A program made the translations under genes and the position numbers. Below the pieces are notes generated by a model. That model did no database searches. It saw only the letters and a list, made by a program, of their open reading frames with translations, and was not told the DNA's origin. Positions 1 through 5,053 of a DNA stretch of 5,053 nt are shown piece by piece. The DNA lies in assembly GCA_005888955.1 (NCBI GenBank), contig VBCS01000249.1, positions 1 to 5,053 of the forward strand, given 5' to 3'. This DNA comes from Betaproteobacteria bacterium. GTDB taxonomy: Bacteria; Pseudomonadota; Gammaproteobacteria; Burkholderiales; Casimicrobiaceae. The first letter of the stretch is position 1, and each line of letters starts with the position of its first letter.

Positions 1-446
1 AACAAGAAAACGATCGTGATCCCCGTCAGCCCGTAGATGGGGCCAATCGGAATGCCGATGCTGCGCAGGCCCGTGGTGACGACGCCGGCATGACCGAAGA
101 GCAGCACCAGCGCGTAAGCGGCAACGAACGAAGGCAACACCAGCGGCATCGTGGCCAGCGTCAACAGCACTGTCTTGCCCGGCACGTCGACGCGGGCCAG
201 GCAGAACGCCAGTGGCGTGCCGATCAGCGTGGCGCCCACCGTCGCGAAGGCCGCCGCGAGCAGGCTGTTGGCGATGCTGTTGACGTAATACTTGCTCGCG
301 AAAATCTGGGCATAGTTCGCGAGCGTGATGGTTCCGGTCCCATTCACCCTAAGACTCGCGTCCAAAACCAGGCTGAGCGGATAAAGCAGGAACAGGACGA
401 GAAGGGCGAGCGCGCCAAAAACGATGGTGTAGCGGAACCCCTTCAT
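1..446 (-). CDS. ABC importer permease, N-terminal part (runs off left edge)
   Basis: Inner-membrane channel subunit of a binding-protein-dependent ABC importer. The first 148 residues are present and the frame is open to the window edge, so the C-terminal half, including the usual EAA loop that contacts the ATPase, is not visible. Hydrophobic segments lie at about residues 8-29, 57-84 and 93-117, and a fourth starts near 137. The stretch around residues 100-117 (MPLVLPSFVAAYALVLLFG) is typical of permeases of ferric-iron (FbpB), phosphonate and thiamine importers. The start at 446 is set by an ATGA overlap with the stop of the upstream ATPase gene (443-445 in the corrected frame), which implies translational coupling. 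No stop separates this frame from the ATPase frame upstream, because of a frameshift in that gene. A perfect 9-base inverted repeat lies inside the gene at 294-324. Permease identity is firm; the substrate is not known. Confidence 0.9.
   Translation of the reverse strand, partial: MKGFRYTIVFGALALLVLFLLYPLSLVLDASLRVNGTGTITLANYAQIFASKYYVNSIANSLLAAAFATVGATLIGTPLAFCLARVDVPGKTVLLTLATMPLVLPSFVAAYALVLLFGHAGVVTTGLRSIGIPIGPIYGLTGITIVFL
294..324. repeat. Perfect 9-base inverted repeat inside the permease gene
   Basis: GCTCGCGAA (294-302) and TTCGCGAGC (316-324) are exact reverse complements separated by 13 bases. The repeat encodes part of the periplasmic stretch after the first membrane segment (LANYAQIFASKY). 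A repeat of this size in 5 kb is within chance expectation, so a function is not claimed. Confidence 0.5.
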
Positions 447-1439
447 GGTACCGGGTAAACAATGATCTGCGCCGGATCGTAGGCGAACGCCAGCGCAGCG
501 CACGCTGTAGCCGCAACCTGAAGGCTGCCGAGTGTCGAGACACGAATCTGCGTGCCGTCGGGCAGTGCCGCATGCAGCCGCTGGATCTCGCAGGGCTTCC
601 GGCCGAATCGATAGAAACAGCTTCTGTCCGGTCTTGGCCACTTTCCCGTGCACCGAGATGGTCGTTCCGCACGACGCGACCTGGGTGCTGTGGCCATCGA
701 ACGTACCCGCGACGCCGGGCAGCATGTTCGCACCGCCCAGGAACTCGGCGACAAAGGCCGTCTGCGGCCGTTGGTAGATTTCTTCTGGCGACCCGACCTG
801 CTCGATTTTGCCGGAGCGCAGGATCGCGATCCGGTCCGAAATCGCCAGCGCCTCCTCCTGATCATGTGTCACATAGACAGTTGTGAGGCCGAGCGATTGC
901 TGCAACTGGCGGATCTCCACCCGCATCTGGGTCCGCAGTTGCGCGTCCAGATTGGACAACGGCTCATCGAACAGCAGCACTGCCGGTTCGATGACGAGCA
1001 CGCGAGCGATCGCGACGCGCTGTAATTGCCCGCCCGATAGCTGATGCGGCCAGCGCGGCCCGTAACCGCCCAGGCGCACTCGGTCGAGCGCCTTCTCGAC
1101 CCGTGCGGGAATGTCGGCCGGGTTGACCTTGCGAGCGCGCAGACCGTAGGCGACATTGCCTTCCACGGTGAGATTGGGAAAGATCGCATAGTTCTGGAAG
1201 ACCATGCCGGCGTTGCGATGATGCGCTGGCAAGGTATCGATGCGTCTGTCGTCGAACCATATGCTGCCCGCTTCGACCTCGGCAAAACCGGCGATCATTC
1301 GCAGCAGCGTGGTCTTGCCGCATCCCGACGGTCCGAGAAGGGTGAACAACTTGCCCTGCTCAATCGTCGCTGAAACATTGTCGACGGCGCGGACGGCGCC
1401 GAAGGTGCGGCTGACGCTGTCGAGACGGATCGTCGTCAT
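443..1439 (-). CDS. ABC importer ATP-binding protein, with a +1 frameshift near base 590
   Basis: Cytoplasmic ATPase that powers the importer encoded around it. From the ATG at 1439 the protein shows Walker A GPSGCGKTT (residues 36-44), Q-loop Gln82, signature LSGGQ (134-138), Walker B VLLFDEP (154-160), D-loop SNLD (162-165) and switch His192 in VYVTHDQEEAL. After these comes the accessory C-terminal region of importer ATPases, up to LSIRPEAL. There the frame breaks. The family-like ending, including DGTQIRV and YDPAQIIVYPVP, lies one frame over and stops at 443-445, overlapping the permease ATG. Skipping one base near 590 restores a protein of 331 residues, a normal length. As sequenced, the first frame has no stop and runs on into the permease. 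The start lies 20 bases after the binding-protein stop, with a weak GGGAG about 11 bases upstream. The nucleotide-binding domain is complete, so a real frameshift would mainly affect the C-terminal regulatory region and the coupling to the permease. A sequencing error is equally possible. Confidence 0.88.
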
Positions 1440-1459
1440 GAGAAACGACGCTCCCGTCT

Positions 1460-2461
1460 TCAGCGTGTGTCCTGGACGATCGTCTTGATCCGGTTCAGCG
1501 TCGCGCTGCGAGCCTCGTCCCACTTGACGTCGTTGTAGGGCAGAACCTTGATCCTGGAGAACGCCGGCATGCCCCCAGGCATCGTGGAAAGATCGATGTC
1601 CTGCCGGGCAGGGCGACGGAAGGTCGCCTTGAGCAACATTTCCTGCGTCGACTTGCCGGCGAGATAGTCGATCAGCGCACGTGCGGCATCCTGATCGGGC
1701 GCACCTTTGATGATGGCAGCCCCTTCCGCAAGCGCCGCCGTCCCTTCGGTCGGATAGGTCACCTTGACCGGTGCGCCGTTATGCGCCCATAGGTAGCCGG
1801 CATATTCGAGCGAGATGCCCAATGGATACTCACCGCTGCCGTTGCCCTCGAAGACCAGGGTCGACCGGTTGAGCACCTTTGTATTGGCAACCAGCGACGA
1901 AAGCTTATTCCAGGCGGCGTCGCTCTCACCCCAGTAAGTGAGCAGGACCGTCGCAATCGCATAGGAAAAGCCGGAATTCGCCGGGTCGGTATAGGCGATC
2001 TTGCCCTTCCACTTCGGGTCCAGAAAATCCTGCCAGGTCTTTGGACCGCTCGCAGCATCGATCGCCTTCGTGTTCTGGTTGATCGTCACGACCTGCAGAT
2101 TGGTACCGATCCAGAGATTGTTCGGGTCGCGGTATTCCGCCGGCACGGCGTCGCTGCCCTTCACGGAATAGGGCTGAAAAAACTTGCTGTTCTGCTTCAG
2201 CAGCGAAGAACTGACACCCCAGACGACATCGCCTTGCGGATTTGCCGCCTCCGAGGCAATGCGACGAAAGAGTACGCCCGATCCGGTGGAGACGACGTTG
2301 ACGGTGATGCCCGTCTCCTTCTTGAACCCGTCGGCGACCAGCTTGTTTACGGTGTCGTCATTGGCCGAATAGAGCACGACCTGCGTGTCGGCGGTTGCCG
2401 GCGCGGATGCGGCCGCCGCTGTCAACAGTAGCGCCGCGATGCATGAAACTGAGTGTCTCAT
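1460..2461 (-). CDS. Periplasmic solute-binding protein of an ABC importer (FbpA/phosphonate-like class)
   Basis: Binds a small solute in the periplasm and delivers it to the permease. With the start at 2461 the product is 333 residues, normal for the family. The N-terminus is a clear Sec signal peptide: MRH, a hydrophobic core at about 8-19, and likely cleavage after ATA at residue 24. The mature protein opens with VVLYSAND and continues with EAANPQGDVVWGV (71-83), TWQDFLDPKWKGKIAYTDP (142-160) and GEYPLGISLEYAGY (210-223). These are hallmarks of type 2 periplasmic proteins related to FbpA and phosphonate binders. An in-frame ATG at 2491 would add 10 residues ahead of the signal peptide. I prefer 2461 because AGGAGA (2469-2474) sits 7 bases upstream. 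The adjacent tyrosine pair and N-terminal His of ferric-binding proteins are not seen (EYAGY and SANDD instead), so iron is doubtful. It leads the operon with the ATPase and permease. Confidence 0.92.
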   Translation of the reverse strand: MRHSVSCIAALLLTAAAASAPATADTQVVLYSANDDTVNKLVADGFKKETGITVNVVSTGSGVLFRRIASEAANPQGDVVWGVSSSLLKQNSKFFQPYSVKGSDAVPAEYRDPNNLWIGTNLQVVTINQNTKAIDAASGPKTWQDFLDPKWKGKIAYTDPANSGFSYAIATVLLTYWGESDAAWNKLSSLVANTKVLNRSTLVFEGNGSGEYPLGISLEYAGYLWAHNGAPVKVTYPTEGTAALAEGAAIIKGAPDQDAARALIDYLAGKSTQEMLLKATFRRPARQDIDLSTMPGGMPAFSRIKVLPYNDVKWDEARSATLNRIKTIVQDTR

Positions 2462-2530
2462 TGCCTCATCTCCTGGTGCGTCCGCTGCCAATGAACGTTC
2501 GCCGATTCATCGCTGAACCATCCCGTCAAC
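2462..2530 (-). promoter_or_regulatory. Possible promoter region of the ABC importer operon
   Basis: This stretch lies between the candidate terminator of the upstream gene and the binding-protein start. On the minus strand TTGACG (2524-2529) matches a sigma-70 -35 box well, but no good -10 box stands 16-18 bases downstream. An imperfect inverted repeat (GTTC...GAAC outer arms, 2497-2518) follows and could be an operator. The assignment rests on position and one box only. Confidence 0.25.
2469..2474 (-). promoter_or_regulatory. Ribosome binding site of the solute-binding protein gene
   Basis: On the minus strand AGGAGA lies 7 bases before the ATG at 2461. It decides for that start over the in-frame ATG at 2491, because the 2461 start places a proper signal peptide at the N-terminus. 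Confidence 0.7.
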
Positions 2531-2532
2531 GG

Positions 2533-2560
2533 AAAAGGGTCGAGCCGCGAAGCTCGTCCC
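2533..2560 (-). terminator. Candidate rho-independent terminator after the NTF2-like gene
   Basis: On the minus strand, starting 7 bases past the TAG of the secreted NTF2-like gene, GGGACGAGC pairs with GCTCGACCC around the loop TTCGCG. The stem has five perfect inner base pairs (CGAGC/GCTCG), one A-A mismatch and three outer G-C pairs. It is followed by TTTT. The short, interrupted T run makes it weaker than a textbook terminator. It would separate the NTF2-like gene from the ABC operon. Confidence 0.5.
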
Positions 2561-2567
2561 TGTCCGT

Positions 2568-3101
2568 CTATTTCGCTGCTGGCGGTGCTGCTGTACCTTT
2601 CGGCGGCGCAGGAGGAGTGGGAGGCGCAGGCGGCGCATCCGCATTCCAAGTATCGCGGATGTAAAGCCACTTTCCGTCCTTCTTGCGAGAGACCGAAAGA
2701 TACTTGCCGGTCTCGACGACGGCACCCTTCACGGTCACTTTGTACGTACCTGATTCCCAACCCATGTTGCCCGAGACACCGACATCGGCGTTGGGAGCAA
2801 TGGCAAAGAGCACCCCGCCTGCCTTTGAGCCGGCGATGTCCTTGGTGAAAAATTCCAGAATCGCCGGCCTGCCCCTCACGCCAGGCGCGCCCGGTGGAAG
2901 CAGCAGTGCGTCTTCGGCATACAGCGCGGCCACCGCCTTTGCGTCGCCGCCGTTGTACGCTTTCACCCAGTCTGTGGATTGTGTGCGGACAGCGGTCTCA
3001 TCCGCACTCGCCGATGAGGCTGCGGGCGCAAATCCTGCCATCGAGCCCACCAACGCGACGAATCCGACCGCAAGCCACGACCTGTTCTTGGAACGAAACA
3101 T
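2568..3101 (-). CDS. Secreted NTF2-like protein (DUF4440/SgcJ-EcaC type) with a Pro-rich tail
   Basis: Small exported protein of 177 residues; function unknown. A Sec signal peptide is plain: MFRSKNRSW, a hydrophobic core at about 9-24, and likely cleavage near ASA (31-33). The mature domain (about 35-153) has the pattern of the SnoaL/DUF4440 branch of the NTF2 fold. The opening helix has DWVKAYNGGDAKAVAALYAEDALLLPPG (44-71), then VRGRPAILEFF (75-85), then strands GWESGTYKVTV (114-124) and DGKWLYIRDTWN (142-153). The fold often forms a pocket for small molecules, but family members are mostly uncharacterised and no catalytic role can be assigned. The last 24 residues are a Pro/Ala-rich tail, probably disordered. 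The frame stays open up to 3257, but the start at 3101 has AGGGAG 7 bases upstream and puts the signal peptide first. It lies on the same strand as the ABC operon, 106 bases ahead of it, with a candidate terminator between. Confidence 0.87.
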   Translation of the reverse strand: MFRSKNRSWLAVGFVALVGSMAGFAPAASSASADETAVRTQSTDWVKAYNGGDAKAVAALYAEDALLLPPGAPGVRGRPAILEFFTKDIAGSKAGGVLFAIAPNADVGVSGNMGWESGTYKVTVKGAVVETGKYLSVSRKKDGKWLYIRDTWNADAPPAPPTPPAPPKGTAAPPAAK

Positions 3102-3108
3102 TCGCTTT

Positions 3109-3114
3109 CTCCCT
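3109..3114 (-). promoter_or_regulatory. Ribosome binding site of the NTF2-like gene
   Basis: AGGGAG on the minus strand lies 7 bases before the ATG at 3101. It supports this start over the longer open frame that reaches 3257, whose extra 52 residues look like untranslated leader. Confidence 0.7.
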
Positions 3115-3310
3115 GTTGAGTTTTTGTCTGGCGGTCGCCAGGACCGCGCCGATAAATGATACGCGGAACTTTGGCCCGCTACATCGATTCCTGAAGACGG
3201 CTGCGCCCGTGGACCAAGCTCCATGTCACGCGTAAAGTAAGCGCATGGTTGCAACACCGCGCACCACCCGGTTGGAATTCATCGTTCTGATAGCGAGAGC
3301 GCTTTAGATC
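3115..3310. other. Divergent intergenic region between the NTF2-like gene and the methyltransferase
   Basis: Promoters for both directions should lie here. I see no strong boxes. On the plus strand TTGCAA (3249-3254) and TGGAAT (3273-3278) are 18 bases apart and each matches a sigma-70 box in four of six positions. On the minus strand TATCAT (3156-3161) could be a -10 box, but no good -35 box precedes it. Apart from the overlapping hairpins at 3128-3147, nothing else stands out. Confidence 0.3.
3128..3147 (-). repeat. Two overlapping, mutually exclusive hairpins in the NTF2-like gene leader
   Basis: On the minus strand GCGGTC (3142-3147) can pair with GACCGC (3131-3136) around a 5-base loop. 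Alternatively CTGGC (3137-3141) can pair with GCCAG (3128-3132) around GACC. The two stems share bases and cannot form together. They sit 14-33 bases upstream of the ribosome binding site and are followed by an A-rich run. A regulatory role is possible but unproven. Confidence 0.35.
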
Positions 3311-4129
3311 ATGGCGCTGACGCGAGAGCTGAACGAGCTGGTGTGCCGTTACGACAAGTACGCCGAGCTCCACCGCTCGGCCGCGATGCGGGACCTGGAG
3401 CGCAGCGTCTGCGGTTGCGCCTATGGGAGTACCAGTTGGACAACGCGCCCAGAAGCGGAGCGAATCGCCCAGTTGCTCGAACTCCGCCCGGCCGTGAAGC
3501 TGCTCGACGTGGGCGCCGGGACGGGATGGCCGGGCCTCTATCTGGCAGAGCTAACGGGCTGCGACGTTGTGGTGGTGGACCTTCCTCTCGGTGGCCTTCG
3601 ACTTGCGCTCGAACGCGCCGCGGCGGACAGCCTGTCCCAACGTTGCGAGGTCGTCGCAGCGGATGGTGCTGCACTGCCCTTCAAGGACGCTTCATTCGAC
3701 GCACTGAGCCATTCCGACGTTCTGTGCTGTACGCCTGACAAGCTGGGCGTCCTGCGGTCGTGTCGACGTATCGCGCGCGATGGTGCCAGGATGGTGTTCA
3801 CGGTCATCGAGCTCGCAACCTCATTGGCCGACTCCGAGCGCCGGATCGCAATAGCGTCCGGCCCGACGTTTGTTGACAGCCCGGATGACTACGCGGTATT
3901 GCTCGATCAATCGGGATGGTGCCTGCAGGAGCGGACCGACCTGACCGCGGAGTTTTTGCAATCCATGCGCACCGAACTTGAAGGCATGCAGGGACGTGCC
4001 GACGCGCTCGCCAAGGTGTTAGGGTCGGGCGAATTCACCGAGCGCACGAAGCGCCGACAAGCGACGATCGCGGCCGTCGACGCAGGACTCTTGCGGCGCG
4101 AGTTATTCGCCGCCCGGACCGGCCGATGA
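3311..4129 (+). CDS. Class I SAM-dependent methyltransferase (UbiE/Methyltransf_11-like)
   Basis: Predicted soluble cytoplasmic enzyme of 272 residues that transfers a methyl group from S-adenosylmethionine to an unknown acceptor. The Rossmann-type core begins with motif I LLDVGAGTGWPG (64-75), followed by an acidic residue at the end of the second strand (Asp90 in VVVVDLP). Then come VVAADGAALPF (114-124, with Asp118 in the adenine-contact position) and SFDALSHSDVL (128-138). The N-terminal helical part carries CGCAYGSTSWTT (34-45), and a helical C-terminal part (about 195-265) probably forms the substrate lid. There is no signal peptide. An in-frame TAG at 3305-3307 rules out a longer protein, so the ATG at 3311 is the earliest start. 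The Shine-Dalgarno is weak (GAGAG, well upstream). Its TGA overlaps the ATG of the amidohydrolase as ATGA, so the two are likely coupled and may act on related molecules. The acceptor (small molecule, lipid quinone or other) cannot be told from sequence. Confidence 0.88.
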   Translation: MALTRELNELVCRYDKYAELHRSAAMRDLERSVCGCAYGSTSWTTRPEAERIAQLLELRPAVKLLDVGAGTGWPGLYLAELTGCDVVVVDLPLGGLRLALERAAADSLSQRCEVVAADGAALPFKDASFDALSHSDVLCCTPDKLGVLRSCRRIARDGARMVFTVIELATSLADSERRIAIASGPTFVDSPDDYAVLLDQSGWCLQERTDLTAEFLQSMRTELEGMQGRADALAKVLGSGEFTERTKRRQATIAAVDAGLLRRELFAARTGR

Positions 4130-5053
4130 CACCCCTCCTGTTCAAGAACGCCCGCCTCTTCGACGGCACGAACGCCGAGTGCGCCGAAGGCATGTGTCTT
4201 CGCGTCGCCGACGGGCTGATTCAGGACGTCTCCGCGCGTACCATCACCGACAAGGACGCGCGCGTCATCGACGTCGATGGGAGAGCCGTACCGTACCGCG
4301 CATGCAGTCCGGATGCTCGGTCATGCGCTCGACTGCGGCTTCACGACGGTGCGCGACATCAGCGGGGGCGACTACTCGCTCGCCAAGGCGATTACCGATG
4401 GACTGGTGCGCGCGCCGCGCTTCTTCTACGCCGGCAAGGTGCTGTCGATGACCGGCGGGCACGGCGACTTTCGTTCGCTGGAGCAGAGATCGCATCACCA
4501 CGAGTTGTGCTCGTGCGGCATCGTCAATTGGGCGTGCCGCGTGGCCGACGGCGTCGATGCGTGCCTCCAGGCGGCGCGCGACGAGCTGCGGCAAGGCGCG
4601 CACTGCATCAAGATCATGGGTTCGGGCGGCGTCGCGTCGCCCACCGATCCGATCTGGATGAACCAGTATCGCGAAGACGAGATCCGCGCGATCGTCAACG
4701 AGTGCACCGAGCGGCGGACCTACGCCGCCGCGCACTGCCATCCGGCGAGTGCGGTCCGGCGCTGCGTCGAGTTCGGCGTGCGCTCGATCGAGCACGGCAC
4801 GCTGATCGACGACGACACCGCCCGCTTCGTCGCGGAACGCGGCGCCTACATCGTGCCGACGATGGTCGTTATCTTCGCGCTGGTCGAGATGGGCAAGGAG
4901 CTCGGCTTTCCGGCGGTGAGCCTGGAGAAGGCAGAGTACGCGTACAAGCAGGCGCTGTCGGGCATGGATAAGATGCGCAGCGCCGGCGTCAAGATCGGTT
5001 TCGGGACCGACCTGCTCGGTTCGACCTACGTCCAGGAATGCCGCGAATTCACC
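4126..5053 (+). pseudogene. Metal-dependent amidohydrolase (imidazolonepropionase/prolidase-like), internal deletion and frameshift, cut by right edge
   Basis: The intact family hydrolyses amide or ester bonds of small substrates, such as cyclic amides and Xaa-Pro-type dipeptides, at a metal centre in a TIM barrel. Residues 1-55 (LLFKNARLFDGT to DVDGRAV) form the usual N-terminal beta domain in the frame from 4126. Here families normally continue with a PGLID-HxH segment, but the sequence jumps at about 4285-4297 into the next frame. That frame reads RTAHAVRMLGHALDCGFTTV and then MTGGHGDF, Lys in CIKIMGSGG (codon 4610), AAHCHPA (His codon 4733), SIEHGTLID (His codon 4793) and GTDLLG (Asp codon 5009). 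It stays open to the edge. About 30 residues with both HxH metal ligands are missing, and the loss is not a multiple of three (2 mod 3), so no active full protein is expected. Continuing in the first frame gives an Arg-rich 281-residue product with no family features. A restart at the ATG at 4277 is possible but would still lack the ligands. The start overlaps the methyltransferase stop (ATGA) and has no clear Shine-Dalgarno. Assembly error remains possible. Confidence 0.82.

Noticed and set aside
90..458. Plus-strand open frame of 122 codons
   Set aside because: Antisense to the permease; Arg/Gln-rich composition with no family features.
587..600. Programmed +1 frameshift in the ATPase
   Set aside because: There is no slow stop codon, known slippery sequence or Shine-Dalgarno-like stimulator at the junction, and ABC ATPases of this class are not known to use one. 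A mutation or sequencing error is simpler.
2683..3159. Plus-strand open frame of 158 codons
   Set aside because: Antisense to the NTF2-like gene, which has a signal peptide, ribosome binding site and a recognisable fold.
3102..3257. N-terminal extension of the NTF2-like protein to 3257
   Set aside because: The extension would bury the signal peptide, whereas the start at 3101 has a good ribosome binding site.
4265..4795. Minus-strand open frame of 176 codons
   Set aside because: Antisense to the amidohydrolase; an Arg/Ala-rich product typical of the shadow of a GC-rich gene, with no recognisable domain.
4126..4971. Open frame of 281 codons read as one intact protein
   Set aside because: Only the first 55 or so residues match the amidohydrolase family. 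Past about 4290 the product is Arg-rich without family features, while the next frame carries all the later motifs.
1..5053. CRISPR array, tRNA genes, insertion sequences or defence system
   Set aside because: No spaced direct repeats, tRNA-like cloverleaf, transposase or defence-type domains were seen on either strand.

Overview
The window reads as GC-rich bacterial chromosome, most likely from a proteobacterium. The basis is the strong G/C bias at third codon positions, Sec-type signal peptides, and an ABC importer of the iron/phosphonate/organic-anion class. A genus cannot be fixed from sequence alone. I see no tRNA, rRNA, CRISPR array, insertion sequence or integrase.

Left two thirds (minus strand, read right to left). 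A small secreted NTF2-like protein (2568-3101) has its own ribosome binding site and a candidate terminator just after it. An ABC importer follows in the order periplasmic binding protein (1460-2461), ATPase (443-1439), permease (446 to the left edge, cut off). The gaps in the importer are 20 bases and then an ATGA overlap, so it looks like one operon. The binding protein captures a small solute in the periplasm, the permease forms the channel, and the ATPase drives it. The solute is not determined. The usual ferric-iron ligands are not evident in the binding protein, and the gene order recalls phosphonate-type importers.

Right third (plus strand). A class I SAM-dependent methyltransferase (3311-4129) overlaps by ATGA with a metal-dependent amidohydrolase related to imidazolonepropionase/prolidase-like enzymes (4126 to the right edge). 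The two probably form a translationally coupled pair. The 209-base gap 3102-3310 is the shared divergent promoter region.

Two genes are broken as sequenced. The ATPase has a +1 frameshift near base 590. Upstream of it the frame is open into the permease, so the raw reading gives an ATPase-permease fusion; downstream of it, the true C-terminus lies in the other frame and ends exactly at the permease start. The amidohydrolase has lost about 90 bases near 4290, including the place where the metal-binding HxH motif should be, and changes frame there. The junction carries a CCGTA repeat. Both breaks hide the real reading frames from a simple ORF scan. Two such breaks in 5 kb point either to gene decay or to a poor assembly. 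I found no convincing new system; the methyltransferase-amidohydrolase pair and the two lesions are the points most worth checking.
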